DNA of 64,000 bases, taken from positions 248,001 through 312,000 of the forward strand of contig JADKIH010000004.1 in assembly GCA_016721305.1 (NCBI GenBank), read 5' to 3'. Made by a program: the position numbers and the translations under genes. Below the pieces are notes generated by a model. That model made no database searches, had not been told where the DNA came from, and worked only from the letters and a program-made list of their open reading frames with translations. Positions 18,991 to 28,762 of this stretch are shown piece after piece. The stretch is from Bacteroidota bacterium (lineage in GTDB: Bacteria > Bacteroidota > Bacteroidia > AKYH767-A > 2013-40CM-41-45). Numbering within the stretch: the stretch's first letter is position 1; every line of letters begins with the position of its first letter.

Positions 18991-19674
18991 TCAATCATTT
19001 TTCAATAAATCGGGCCTTCTTTCTTTGGTTCGGGCCAATGACTGCTCGTGGCGCCATTTGTCAATTTCGGCCTCATGGCCGGAAAGCAGGATATCGGGCA
19101 CTTTATGGCCCCGGAAATCGGCCGGACGGGTGTAAACAGGTGGGGCCAGGAGGTTGTCCTGGAAGGAATCGGACAGGGCAGAGGTCTCGTCGTTCAGCAC
19201 GCCGGGTAACAAACGAATGATGGCGTCACTCACTACGGCTGCAGCGAGTTCTCCGCCTGATAAAACGTAATTCCCGATCGATATTTCGCGTGTGATAAAA
19301 TGCCGGCGAATGCGCTCGTCAACGCCTTTGTAATGACCGCATAAAATCATGAGGTTGCCTTTCATCGACAATTGATTTGCCAGCGATTGATCGAATAACT
19401 CACCGTCGGGACTCATGTAAATAATTTCGTCGTATGAGCGCTGTGACTGCAACTCTTCAATACAGGCAACGATGGGCTCAATCATCATCACCATTCCTGC
19501 ACCGCCGCCGTATGCGTAATCGTCGACGGTCTTGTGTTTGTTTACGCTCCAGTCGCGAATGTTGTGAACGACAACTTCAACGAGTTTGTTTTGAATCGCT
19601 CGTTTCAGAATGGAATGCGCAAACGGTCCTTCAAGCAGTCCGGGTACGACGGTCAAAATATCTATGCGCATCAT
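18991..19674 (-). CDS. trmD: tRNA (guanine37-N1)-methyltransferase
   Basis: TrmD is a SPOUT-class enzyme that methylates G37 of tRNAs reading CNN codons, which prevents frameshifting. The 227 aa include RIDILTVVPG at the start, DYAYGGGAGMVMM (substrate loop), and the SAM-binding trefoil knot with ILCGHYKGVDER and ISIGNYVLSGGELAA. Its ATG overlaps the stop of the upstream coiled-coil gene (TAATG on the minus strand), suggesting coupling. A second ATG one codon later is equally possible. Confidence 0.96.
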   Translation of the reverse strand: MMRIDILTVVPGLLEGPFAHSILKRAIQNKLVEVVVHNIRDWSVNKHKTVDDYAYGGGAGMVMMIEPIVACIEELQSQRSYDEIIYMSPDGELFDQSLANQLSMKGNLMILCGHYKGVDERIRRHFITREISIGNYVLSGGELAAAVVSDAIIRLLPGVLNDETSALSDSFQDNLLAPPVYTRPADFRGHKVPDILLSGHEAEIDKWRHEQSLARTKERRPDLLKND

Positions 19675-20591
19675 TATTTGATCTTGCTTAACTTATCCTG
19701 AATCTGAGCAATCTGATTCTTCTGTGAATTCACTGCAGCTTTTGCAGCAGGAATATTTTCATCATTGTTCTTATCAATCTTCTTCTGGAAACTGCGATTT
19801 TCGCTCTCATTATCGTCGATCTTTTCATGAAGCGATTCATTTCCCTTCTGAAGTTTTTTCTTTTCTTTTTCAAGAGCAGATAATTTCTTTTCTTCTTTTT
19901 CTCGTGCATCCAATGTTCCATTGAAATTCATCAACAAAGTTTTTTGTTGAAGTATGGCGTCAGATTTTAATTTTTGTTCCTGCTCATTGGCCGTTATGTC
20001 ATCGCGTTTGCGCGATGTGTTTCGATTGTTCTCGTTTATCTTTTTTAGTAAGCTTTCATTTTCATTTTCGATTTTCTCGACGTTATTCTCTAAGTTTTTC
20101 TGAACTTTCATCGCATCGGCTAATTCATGCTCAACGGCAAGTTGATATTCTTTCACTCCGAATTCGCGCATAAAAACTTTAATGCTACCTGCTTTTTCAG
20201 CGTACGTAGTACTATTTATCGGTAAAGAATCATCTACAAAGTAGAATGCTGAAATGAGAATTCTTTCAGGTTGTGAAACTACGGTCGAATAAACGGCGAT
20301 TGAATCAGCTCCTAAGCGACCGATTAAACATTTAGCCAGAAAAATTTCTCCGTTTTTATCAGAGACACTTTTTTTGCTCTGCTGTTTTAAAAAAGTTTTC
20401 CAGTCAGATAAAACCGTTCTCCAATTTGCCTGCGGAACTTCCATCGTGAAAGCCGTAAAGCTGCCACGACTGAACGATTTACTTTGTTCTTTTACTTCTA
20501 TACTTTCCTGCGCCTGAATGCGGGATGCAAACAGCAAAGTGATCAGTAGGCCTGCGAAAATTTTAAAATAGAATGGAGTCGTGTTTTTCAT
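19674..20591 (-). CDS. Exported coiled-coil protein of unknown function
   Basis: The 305-aa product has a signal peptide (FKIFAGLLITLLFASRIQAQ), a globular region of about 130 residues (VPQANWRTVLSDWKTFLK onward), and a C-terminal half that is almost pure coiled coil, rich in K, E, N and Q (about residues 150-305). No sorting domain or lipobox is seen, so it is probably periplasmic. I do not recognise a family with certainty. It is coupled to trmD by a one-base overlap. Confidence 0.7.
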   Translation of the reverse strand: MKNTTPFYFKIFAGLLITLLFASRIQAQESIEVKEQSKSFSRGSFTAFTMEVPQANWRTVLSDWKTFLKQQSKKSVSDKNGEIFLAKCLIGRLGADSIAVYSTVVSQPERILISAFYFVDDSLPINSTTYAEKAGSIKVFMREFGVKEYQLAVEHELADAMKVQKNLENNVEKIENENESLLKKINENNRNTSRKRDDITANEQEQKLKSDAILQQKTLLMNFNGTLDAREKEEKKLSALEKEKKKLQKGNESLHEKIDDNESENRSFQKKIDKNNDENIPAAKAAVNSQKNQIAQIQDKLSKIK

Positions 20592-20782
20592 CCGGCAAAT
20601 TTAACCTTTTGATCTGTCTTTCTGCATTTATCATTCATTTCAATTGATTATTTTTTTAAAACAACTCGTTTGTAATGAATTGAAAACTAAGCCTATAAGT
20701 GCAAATTAAAGAGGAGGCCGATGAATATGAAGTCATTGCCTCAGGATGAGGAAAAGTCGTCTTGTTTGCAGACTAAAAGTTC

Positions 20783-20790
20783 TACATTTG
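20783..20790 (+). promoter_or_regulatory. Putative -7 element of the dehydrogenase gene
   Basis: TACATTTG matches TAnnTTTG and lies 18 bases before ATG 20809. Confidence 0.55.
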
Positions 20791-20808
20791 CGGACTTTAA
20801 AAATCGAA

Positions 20809-22025
20809 ATGAAAAAGTTGAAAGTAGGATTAATAAGAGAAGGGAAAGTGCCGCATGATCGTCGTGTTCCTTTTACACCGGATCAGTGTGTTCAAATCAA
20901 GAATGAATTTCCAAATGTCGAACTGATCATTCAGCCTAGTCCGTGGCGATCATTCACCGATGACGAGTACACGAAAGCAGGCATCACTTTGCAGGAAGAT
21001 GTTAGTGATTGTGATATTTTAATCGGCATTAAAGAAGTTCCGAAGCCTGATTTAATTCCGGGCAAAAAATATCTGTTCTTTTCGCACACAATCAAAAGCA
21101 ACCGCACAACAAATTGTTGATGCTGGAAATGATGAAGAAAGCGATTACGATGGTTGACTATGAATGTCTGGTCGATAAAAACGACAATCGTATCATCGGT
21201 TTCGGACGTTTTGCAGGAATCGTTGGAGCATACAACGGTATCATGGCCTATGGATTAAAATATAAAATGTTTGATTTAAAGCCTGCGCATCTTTGTCACG
21301 ATAAGAAAGAATTGTTCCGTGAATTAGAAAAAGCAAACTTGCCGAATATAAAAATCGTTGTGACCGGCGGAGGCCGCGTTGCCAATGGCGCTTGCGAAAC
21401 ACTGGGTGCGATGAATGTTCGCAAAGTAACACCGTACGAATTTTTGAATTATACTTTCCGTGAGCCTGTCTATGTGCAATTGCATTCTCAGGATTATTAC
21501 GAATCAAAAGATAAATCTCCTTTCAGCGCATTTGATTTTCATCACATTCCGGCAGGGTACCGTTGCAATTTCAGCGACCCGCAATCGTATGCATCCGTAA
21601 CCGATGTTCTGATCCACTGTACATTCTGGGATCCGCGCGCCGATATTCTTTTCACGAAAGCAAGAATGAAAGATCCGGATTTCCGAATCAGCGTCATTGC
21701 CGATGTTACATGTGATATCGACGGAAGTATTCCATCGACAACAAAAGCGACAACGATCGACGATAAATTTTACGGCTATAATCCGATGACGGAAGAAATC
21801 ACTGCCGACGCATTCGACAGAGATGCGATTATAGTGATGTCCGTCGATAATCTCCCTTGCGAATTACCAAGAGATGCTTCTGACGGATTTGGAAAACACT
21901 TGATTGAACGAGTTCTTCCATCTTTATTCGGTGATGACGCCGACGGAATTGTAGCGCGTGCTTCGATTTTGAAAGATGGGAAGCTTAGCGAGCGGTTTGC
22001 TTATTTGGCGGATTATGCACGCTAA
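20809..22025 (+). CDS. Alanine dehydrogenase / saccharopine dehydrogenase-family NAD(P) enzyme (frameshifted)
   Basis: The protein is about 405 aa after correction. The AlaDh/PNT N-domain motif KVGLIREGKVPHDRRVPFTP begins it, followed by FFSHTIK near residue 97. The frame breaks near 21103 and resumes with QPHNKLLMLEMMKKAI, fitting one missing base. The nucleotide-binding part is VVTGGGRVANGACETLGAM. The C-terminal half (FDFHHIPAGYR, ADVTCDIDGSIPST) matches the Bacteroidota group often annotated as lysine-forming saccharopine dehydrogenase-like. The exact substrate (alanine, saccharopine or another amino acid) is not decided by the sequence. The stop lies inside a TTAGCTAA array. Confidence 0.82.
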
Positions 22026-22208
22026 TCAGCTAATTAGCTGATTAGCTGATTAGCTGATTAGCTGATTGTCGAAAGTATTGATACAGCTTTCTTTTTATTT
22101 AAAGGCGAGATAAGATAGTGCAGGAGTAAAGGTTGAATTCATCCAGACATTTTCCAAGTCGTTTAATTAGCTAATTAGCTAATCAGCTAATTGACGATTA
22201 GCTAATTC
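22021..22208. repeat. Two TTAGCTAA octamer arrays flanking a convergent spacer
   Basis: Array one (22021-22067) is mostly AGCTGATT/TTAGCTGA units and overlaps the dehydrogenase stop codon. Array two (about 22163-22208) is TTAGCTAA/TCAGCTAA units and covers the rpe stop codon region. The 95 bases between them show no gene. Confidence 0.85.
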
Positions 22209-22527
22209 GTTTCAATTTGGCAATCATCTGCACAGGATCCGCCGCCGAGAACACCGTATTCCCCGCCACCAGAACATCGGCACCGGCCTGAATAAGTTTG
22301 GAGGCATTGAGCAGATCTACACCGCCATCAATTTCAATTTTAGCTTTTGATCCGGAATTGGTAATCATTTCTTTTAAAGTGAAAATCTTCGAATAGGTGT
22401 TTTCAATAAATTTCTGTCCGCCAAAACCGGGGTTTACGCTCATCATACAAATCAGGTCAATATCACCTATAACTTCTGCAAGCGTTGAAACAGGGGTATG
22501 CGGATTGATAGCAACACCTGCTTGCAT
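22198..22527 (-). pseudogene. rpe: Ribulose-phosphate 3-epimerase, 5'-truncated
   Basis: Only the C-terminal half (109 of about 215 aa) is present: GVAINPHTPVSTL, the catalytic loop MSVNPGFGGQKF, IEIDGGV and ADVLVAGNTVF. The N-terminal half carrying the metal ligands HxD and the first catalytic Asp is absent. Upstream, in-frame LAGMQAGV extends the homology by only a few codons. Then comes a promoter-like TACCTTCG (22564-22557) as if the gene's own leader had been joined to its middle. I infer a deletion of about 300 bp, biological or from assembly. Rpe normally interconverts ribulose-5-P and xylulose-5-P. Confidence 0.85.
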
Positions 22528-22556
22528 TCCGGCAAGTATGGGTTCTTGGTTTGAGG

Positions 22557-22729
22557 CGAAGGTACGGAATTAGCTCATTAACTCAATTGGCTAATTAGCT
22601 AATTAGCTAATGGGTTCTACCAATTACCAGGCTTATAATCTTAACGCAAAGGCAAGTCTAGGCTTTTACTAAAACGAAGGGCAGGTGTAAGCCATTAGCT
22701 AATTAGCTAATCGTCAAATTAGCTAATTA
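22557..22729. repeat. rpe leader remnant and two further TTAGCTAA arrays
   Basis: 22557-22564 is TACCTTCG on the minus strand, a plausible -7 element for rpe. Octamer arrays follow at 22569-22611 and 22693-22729. The bases between hold no gene. Confidence 0.7.
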
Positions 22730-22730
22730 A

Positions 22731-22760
22731 AAAGACCGCTCATTCCTGAAACGGTCTTCC
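22731..22760 (-). terminator. Intrinsic terminator of the sigma factor gene
   Basis: On the minus strand AAGACCG and CGGTCTT flank a 13-base loop, followed by a run of Ts. It is 33 bases past the sigma factor stop. Confidence 0.75.
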
Positions 22761-22790
22761 ACTTTTTGTTTTTGTATATGGGTCAAATTC

Positions 22791-23654
22791 TTAGCCTAAG
22801 TATGTTTTTAAGATCTTAGAGCGGGAGGTATGTTTCAACCTGCGGATTGCTTTTTCTTTGATCTGACGTACACGCTCGCGAGTGAGGTCAAAACGTTCGC
22901 CGATTTCTTCTAACGTCATCGATTGTTCTCCGGCGGCCAGGCCGAAGTAGAGGCGGATAACGTCGGCTTCGCGGGTTGTGAGTGTGCAAGTGCGCGCTCA
23001 ACTTCACGACGAAGTGATTCGGTGATTAACGTTGCATCGGGGTGCGGTTGATCATCGTCACCCAATACATCAATCAGCGTACTGTCTTCTCCGCTTTGCA
23101 ACGGTGCGTCCATCGAAATGTGACGTCCGGATGTGCGCATGGCATCTTTGATGTCGTCGACCGACAATTCCATGGCGTCTGCGATTTCAAGTAGAAGGTT
23201 CGCGTTCGTATTCTTGTTCAAGCTTCGAAAAAGTCTTATTGATTTTGTTAATCGAACCGATTTTGTTCAAAGGTAAACGTACGATACGTGATTGCTCAGC
23301 TAATGCCTGAAGAATCGACTGACGAATCCACCATACGGCGTAAGAGATGAATTTGAATCCGCGGGTTTCATCAAAACGTTGTGCAGCTTTGATAAGCCCT
23401 AGATTTCCTTCATTGATCAAATCGCCTAATGTGAGTCCTTGATTCTGATATTGCTTTGCAACGGATACGACGAAACGAAGATTGGCTTTGGTCAAACGCT
23501 CTAGCGCTTTTCCATCTCCTTTTTTAATCTGCTGGGCCAATCTTACTTCCTCTTCTGCTGTAATAAGTTCAACGCGTCCAATCTCCTGGAGGTACTTATC
23601 CAACGATGCGGTTTCACGATTGGTAACCTGTTTTGTTATTTTTAGTTGTCTCAT
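22791..23654 (-). CDS. RpoD-type primary sigma factor (two frameshifts)
   Basis: After correction it is 287 aa, the usual size of the Bacteroidota primary sigma factor. Region 1.2/2 is SLDKYLQEIGRVELIT, then RLTKANLRFVVSVAKQYQ, LGDLINEGNLGLIKAA and FISYAVWWIRQSILQALAEQ. Region 3 is NKIGSINKINKTF, and region 4 TLEEIGERFDLTRERVRQIKE ends in LKHTSRSKILKTYLG. The frame changes near 23195 (EREPS to EIADAMEL) and near 22985 (ERALA to TLTTREADV). As this gene should be essential, the breaks are probably sequence errors. Confidence 0.92.
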
Positions 23655-23676
23655 GCTAAGATTACTCTTGATTATT

Positions 23677-23684
23677 CAAAAATA
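23677..23684 (-). promoter_or_regulatory. Putative -7 element of the sigma factor gene
   Basis: TATTTTTG on the minus strand, 22 bases before the ATG. The 16 bases AATTGTATTATTTTTG are identical to those ahead of the TamA-like gene (ending at 31347). The rest of the spacer to 23890 shows no gene. Confidence 0.55.
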
Positions 23685-23892
23685 ATACAATTGTGAAACG
23701 CGGGCATTTCGCTTATGTTTCAACGATTTTTAAAATATGGGACAATTTTCATGTTTTTACCCATTTGTGACCGCCGGGCTTTGAATTTGCACAAATTTCC
23801 AAGGAGTTGCTATTGCTTGCTTGTTTATTGGATGCTTAGAAAAGCAAAAGTTTGGAATCAACGGAATTCTAAAGTTGGATTATGAAGAGTCA

Positions 23893-23935
23893 TAAAAAAA
23901 GGGAGAAATGCTTACACATTTTCTCCCTTTTAAAT
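23893..23935. terminator. Terminator after pnp
   Basis: A-rich, then GGGAGAAATG, a short loop, then CATTTTCTCCC and TTTT form a stem with a one-base bulge. It lies about 75 bases downstream of the pnp stop on the minus strand. Confidence 0.65.
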
Positions 23936-24008
23936 TCTATGTTGATTGAAACCTGATTTGAATTAGTCCTCGGGTGAATTCTAAATACCCAAGCAACTAA
24001 GCAACCAC

Positions 24009-26184
24009 TTACGACTGCGGTTGACGACGCGGCGGACGACGATCGGCCGGAGCATCAACTGCACCTTCCGGACGTGGATCCAGAACTTTTTTCGAAAGTC
24101 TGTACTTGCCTGTCTTCTTATCGATATCGATCAGTTTAACTTTGATTTTATCACCTTCGTTGAATACGCCTTTCATGCTTTCTAAACGATCCCAAGTGAT
24201 TTCTGAGATGTGAAGTAAGCCGTCTTTACCCGGCATGAATTCTACGAATGCACCGAAGTCCATGATGTTTTTCACCTTGCCTTCGTACGTGCCTCCGACT
24301 TCCGGAATAGCAGTAATGGCGCGGATTCTAGACTTCGCTGCTTCAATACCTGCTCTGTCGCTTGATGAAATTTCAATGATACCTTCATTGTTTACTTCTT
24401 CAATTGAAATAGTAGTATTGGTTTCGCGTTGCATTTCCTGAATGATCTTTCCACCCGGTCCGATAACGGCACCGATAAACTCTTTGGCAATGATGAGTTT
24501 TTCGATACGCGGAGCGTGTGGTTTGTAATCGGCACGTGGTGCAGGCAATGTCTTCAGCAATTCGCCGAGGATGTGCATACGACCTGCTTTCGCCTGATTC
24601 AAAGCCTGAACCATAATGTCCATCGGCAAGCCCTGAATCTTAAGATCCATCTGGCAAGCACAAATTCCATTTTCAGTTCCTGTTACTTTGAAATCCATAT
24701 CACCGAGGTGATCTTCATCGCCAAGGATATCGCTCAATACAGCGAAACGTCCTTTGCCATCTGTGATCAAGCCCATTGCAATACCTGATACCGGACGACG
24801 CAATTGAACACCGGCATCCATCAGTGCAAGAGTACCTGCACAAACTGTTGCCATCGATGATGAACCGTTTGATTCGAGGATGTCAGACACGACACGGATT
24901 GTATATGGACATTCGTTTTCAGGAGGAAGAACAACTTTCAAAGAGCGCATTGCCAAGTTACCGTGACCAATTTCACGACGTCCCGGAGCACGATTTGGTT
25001 TTACTTCACCTGTAGAGAATCCCGGGAAGTTGTAGTGGAGGAGGAACTTGTTCGTACCTTCTTTCATCGCTACGTCGATCATCTGCTCATCCAGTTTACT
25101 ACCGAGAGTAACTGTTGTGAGTGATTGAGTTTCGCCACGTGTGAAAATCGCTGAACCGTGAGTAGAAGGGAGGTAATCCACTTCTGACCAGATAGCACGG
25201 ATGTCGGTAGTCTTACGACCATCGAGACGAATTCCCTTCAGCTAAAATGCAATTACGCATCGCATCACTTTCAACATCGTGGAAGTAACGTTTGATCATA
25301 CCTGCTTTTGAAGCTTGATCTTCTTCAGAAAGAGTTGCCATGAAATCGGCATGCAATTGTTTGAAGGCTTCGCCGCGGGCAGATTTATTTGGGTTTGCAC
25401 TGCGAGCGATAGCGTAAGCTTTATCGTAGCAGAATGCGTTTACTTTTGCTTTTAACTCTTCGTCGTTTGTTTCGTGAGAGTAAGTGCGTTTTTCTTTGTT
25501 ACCGCACATTTCACGAAGTTCTAACTGAGCTTTACATTGAATCTTGATTGCTTCGTGAGCGAAACGAATTGCATCGAGCATTTCAGTTTCACTTACTTCT
25601 TTCATTTCACCTTCAACCATAACGATACTATCGTCGGAGCCGGCTACCATCATATCCATATCTGCTCTTTCGAGATCAGCTGTGTATGGATTGATTACAA
25701 ATTTACCGTCGATACGTGCAACACGTACTTCGGAGATTGGACCATTAAATGGAATATCGGAAATTGTGATAGCACACGATGCGGCGAAACCTGCCATTGC
25801 ATCGGGCTGTACTTGTGGATCACCTGAGATGAGCGTGATGATAACTTGCACATCAGCATGATAATCGTCCGGGAACATCGGGCGTAATGCACGATCTACT
25901 AAACGACTTGTGAGAATTTCATATTCAGACATACGACTTTCACGCTTCAGGAAGCCTCCGGGAAAACGACCCACGGACGAAAATTTTTCCTGATAATCAA
26001 CTGAAAGTGGAAGGAAGTCTGTTCCTTCTTTTGCTTCTTTGTTCGATACTACTGTTGCGAGCAACATAGCATTTCCCATGCGCACTACTACGGAGCCATC
26101 GGCTTGTTTAGCGAGACGTCCTGTTTCAACGGTTACTTTTCGGCCGTCACCGAGATCAAATTCTTTTACGATTCCTTTTGACAT
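24009..26184 (-). CDS. pnp: Polyribonucleotide nucleotidyltransferase (frameshifted)
   Basis: PNPase degrades RNA phosphorolytically. The corrected protein is about 724 aa. It has a first RNase PH domain (KEGTDFLPLSVDYQEKFSS, GGFLKRESRMSEYEILTSRL), a helical linker, and a second RNase PH domain (HGSAIFTRGETQSLTT, FLLHYNFPGFSTGEV, GRREIGHGNLAMRSL, ESNGSSSMATVCAGTLALMD). These are followed by a KH domain (IGPGGKIIQEMQRE) and an S1 domain (GTYEGKVKNIMDFGAFVEF). The frame changes near 25238: RNCILAEG runs into a stop while IRLDGRKTTDI continues one frame over, which fits one extra G. It follows rpsO in the conserved rpsO-pnp order. Confidence 0.95.
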
Positions 26185-26213
26185 GTTTGCAGCTTTATTG
26201 TTTGACTAAAAAG

Positions 26214-26242
26214 AAAAAAGGCAATCACTGGAATTGCCTTTG
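26214..26242 (-). terminator. Hairpin between rpsO and pnp
   Basis: AAGGCAAT (26218-26225) pairs with ATTGCCTT (26233-26240), with T runs on the minus-strand 3' side. It resembles an attenuating or processing hairpin of the rpsO-pnp operon. Confidence 0.75.
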
Positions 26243-26265
26243 TTTCTTATATTTTTGAAATACGA

Positions 26266-26535
26266 TTATTTCCGGATGTTGAGTTCGGCGATGATCTTAC
26301 GATAACGCTCGATATCGTTCTTCTGAAGATAGTCGAGCAGAGCGCGACGTTTACCTACCAAACGGATCAAAGATCGTTGAGTAGAAAAATCTTTTTTCGC
26401 AACTTGTAAGTGGCCTGTCATGAAAGAGATGCGCTCACTAAACATTGCAATCTGCGCTTCAGCTGATCCCGTGTTGGTTTCAGCACCGCCAAATTTCTTA
26501 AAAATTTGCTTTTTTGCTTCGGAAGTTAATATCAT
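26266..26535 (-). CDS. rpsO: Small ribosomal subunit protein uS15
   Basis: The 89-aa protein is full length. Family blocks are FGGAETNTGSAEAQIAMFSERI, GHLQVAKKDFSTQRSLIRLVGKRRALLDYL and RYRKIIAELNIRK. It binds 16S rRNA at the three-way junction of helices 20-22. It is followed by pnp. Confidence 0.97.
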   Translation of the reverse strand: MILTSEAKKQIFKKFGGAETNTGSAEAQIAMFSERISFMTGHLQVAKKDFSTQRSLIRLVGKRRALLDYLQKNDIERYRKIIAELNIRK

Positions 26536-26573
26536 TGGATTACTAGGTCTTTGTTCTTGTAAAAATTGAGGTG

Positions 26574-26581
26574 CAAATTTA
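26574..26581 (-). promoter_or_regulatory. Putative -7 element of rpsO
   Basis: TAAATTTG on the minus strand, 38 bases before the ATG at 26535. Confidence 0.55.
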
Positions 26582-26613
26582 CACTATTATTATATATGTG
26601 CAAGGGGTTGAGG

Positions 26614-27462
26614 TTAATTTCTCAGCAAATGAAGCACTTGGCCGATTTTTGCCTTCAATTCGCGGCGATCGACGATAAAATCGAGAAAACCGTGTTCTAA
26701 GACGAATTCGGCGGTTTGGAAGCCTTTTGGAAGGTCCTTTCCGATAGTTTCTTTTACCACACGCGGACCGGCAAAACCGATTAAGGCACCCGGTTCCGAA
26801 ATATTCATGTCTCCCAACATGGCGTAAGATGCTGTTACTCCGCCCGTTGTAGGGTCGGTGAGGAGGGAGATGTACGGTAATCCGGCATCAGCTAAGCGGG
26901 TAAGTTTCGCAGAGGTCTTTGCCATTTGCATTAGCGAATAAGCCGCTTCCATCATACGCGCACCGCCTGATTTTGAGATGATTATAAGCGACATCTCATT
27001 GGCGATGCAATGATCAATAGCACGGGAAATTTTTTCGCCGACAACCGATCCCATCGATCCGCCGATGAAACTGAAGTCCATACAAGCAATCACGACTTTC
27101 TCGCCATTGATATTTCCGGCAACGGTACGAATCGCATCGCTCATACCGGTTTTCTTCTGCGTTTCGCGAATTCGATCGGTGTACTTTTTAGTATCCACGA
27201 AATTCAGCGGATCGTCCGAACTCAATGTTTCGTTCAGTTCAATTGCACTGTTATCGTCGTCCAACAAAATCTCAAAGTACTCCTGAGAGCCGATACGATC
27301 GTGATGACCACACTGCTCGCATACGTACATACGGGCCACATGATCTTTCGACGGAACAATATGCTTGCACGAAGGACATTTATGCCATAGCCCCTCCGGA
27401 GTTTCTTTTTTCTCCTTAGTGCTTGTGGTGATACCTTCTTTTATTCGTTTAAACCAGCTCAT
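26614..27462 (-). CDS. accD: Acetyl-CoA carboxylase carboxyltransferase subunit beta
   Basis: AccD forms the carboxyltransferase of acetyl-CoA carboxylase with AccA and makes malonyl-CoA. The 282 aa contain the N-terminal four-cysteine zinc ribbon (CPSCKHIVPS and CEQCGHHDR, residues about 29-53). The crotonase-like core follows with FSFIGGSMGSVVGEKI, SKSGGARMMEAAYSLMQM, DPTTGGVTASYAMLGD and GALIGFAGPRV. It lies between rpsO and fbaB on the same strand. Confidence 0.96.
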   Translation of the reverse strand: MSWFKRIKEGITTSTKEKKETPEGLWHKCPSCKHIVPSKDHVARMYVCEQCGHHDRIGSQEYFEILLDDDNSAIELNETLSSDDPLNFVDTKKYTDRIRETQKKTGMSDAIRTVAGNINGEKVVIACMDFSFIGGSMGSVVGEKISRAIDHCIANEMSLIIISKSGGARMMEAAYSLMQMAKTSAKLTRLADAGLPYISLLTDPTTGGVTASYAMLGDMNISEPGALIGFAGPRVVKETIGKDLPKGFQTAEFVLEHGFLDFIVDRRELKAKIGQVLHLLRN

Positions 27463-27483
27463 TTTGTTTAGTTCAATTTTTAA

Positions 27484-27573
27484 GGTTCAAAGCTCAAAGT
27501 TCAAGGTTCAAAGTTCAAAGTTGCTGACGACGCGGAAACTTTGAACTTTGAATCTTGAACTTTGAACCATGAA
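27484..27573. repeat. Inverted pair of CCTTGAA-family heptamer arrays
   Basis: The left arm (27484-27522) is built of GTTCAAA/GTTCAAG units and the right arm (27537-27573) of TTTGAAC/CTTGAAC units. They form a hairpin of over 30 bp around a GC-rich loop (GCTGACGACGCGG). It sits between fbaB and accD, two co-oriented minus-strand genes. It is the same family as the array at 186-325. Confidence 0.88.
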
Positions 27574-27579
27574 CTAAAT

Positions 27580-28639
27580 TTAAGCAATCGTCACCTTCGG
27601 TTCGAGATAAACATCCTGAATCATCTGCAACAAAGCCGCTCCATCTTTCATCGGTTTCTGGAAGGCTTTACGGCCGGAGATGAGTCCTTGTCCGCCTGCG
27701 CGTTTGTTGATGACGGCTGTTGTTACTGCTTCGGCTAAATCAGTTGCTCCTTTAGATTCACCGCCTGAGTTAATTAATCCGGCGCGACCCATGTAGCAAT
27801 TGATCACCTGGTAACGACAAAGATCGATTGGATGATCAGTCGATAAATCGGTGTAAACTTTCGGATGTGTTTTACCAAATCCGATCGCTGTGTAACCTCC
27901 GTTATTCGTTGGCAATTTTTGTTTGATGATATCGGCCTGAATTGTCACACCTAAATGATTCGCCTGGCCGGTTAAGTCGGCAGAAGTGTGATAATCGATT
28001 CCGTCTTTTTTGAATCCGTTGTTACGTGTATAGCACCAGAGAATCGTTGCCATTCCGAGTTCGTGTGCCATTTCGAAGGCTTTGCTTACTTCCTGAATCT
28101 GACGAGTAGACTCAGCGCTTCCGAAATAGATTGTCGCACCGACAGCCGTGGCTCCCATATTCCAAGCATCGCGAATTGTACCGAACATGATCTGATCGAA
28201 TTTATTCGGATAGCTGAGGAATTCGTTATGATTAATTTTAACGATGAAAGGAATGCGGTGAGCGAAATTTTCTCGATACCATTCCCAATCCGCCGAATGT
28301 AGAAGCAACGGCATTGCAACCGCCTTCGATCGCAAGCTTCACGATATTTTCCGGATCGAAGTAAATAGGATTCGGAGCAAACGACGCACCTGCTGAATGC
28401 TCGATTCCCTGATCTACCGGAAGAATCGAAACATAACCTGTTCCGGCTAAGCGGCCGGTACCATATAATGATTGAATGCTTTTAATAGTCTGATTGTTTC
28501 GGTTCGACGGAACAAAAACACGCTCGGTAAAATCCGGGCCCGGTAAATGCAATTGATCTTTTGAAATAGTTTTACATTGATGGTTCAATAATCCATCAGC
28601 ACCGGCACCGAGTAATTCGGTAATTTTAGAATATGACAT
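27580..28639 (-). CDS. fbaB: Class I fructose-bisphosphate aldolase, FbaB/DhnA type (frameshifted)
   Basis: The protein is about 352 aa after correction. It has DQGIEHSAGASFAPNP near residue 76 and FGTIRDAWNMGATAVGATIYFGS. The Schiff-base region is recognisable around TILWCYTRNNGFKKDG, followed by GKTHPKVYTDLSTDHPIDLCRYQV and GLINSGGESKG. The frame breaks near 28267: GMVSRKF runs into unrelated residues while FAHRIPFIVKINHNEF continues in another frame. One extra T in an A/T run explains it. It cleaves fructose-1,6-bisphosphate in glycolysis and gluconeogenesis. A -7 element lies 22 bp upstream. Confidence 0.93.
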
Positions 28640-28660
28640 ACGGCTTGTTTAATTAGTTCA

Positions 28661-28668
28661 CAAAGCTA
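28661..28668 (-). promoter_or_regulatory. Putative -7 element of fbaB
   Basis: TAGCTTTG on the minus strand matches TAnnTTTG, 21 bases ahead of the ATG at 28639. Confidence 0.55.
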
Positions 28669-28762
28669 AAAAAAAATGGGTTCATTCGAGCGACAGATGA
28701 GGGACACTTATTATCGTGCTAAGTTGCTCATTTGCAAATTGTAGGAGTGTTTTTTATTTAAC

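Noticed and set aside
20720..20854. Small plus-strand frame (44 aa) behind an AGGAGG-like site
   Set aside because: It overlaps the better supported dehydrogenase start in another frame, has no homology signal, and the -7 element at 20783 lies inside it.
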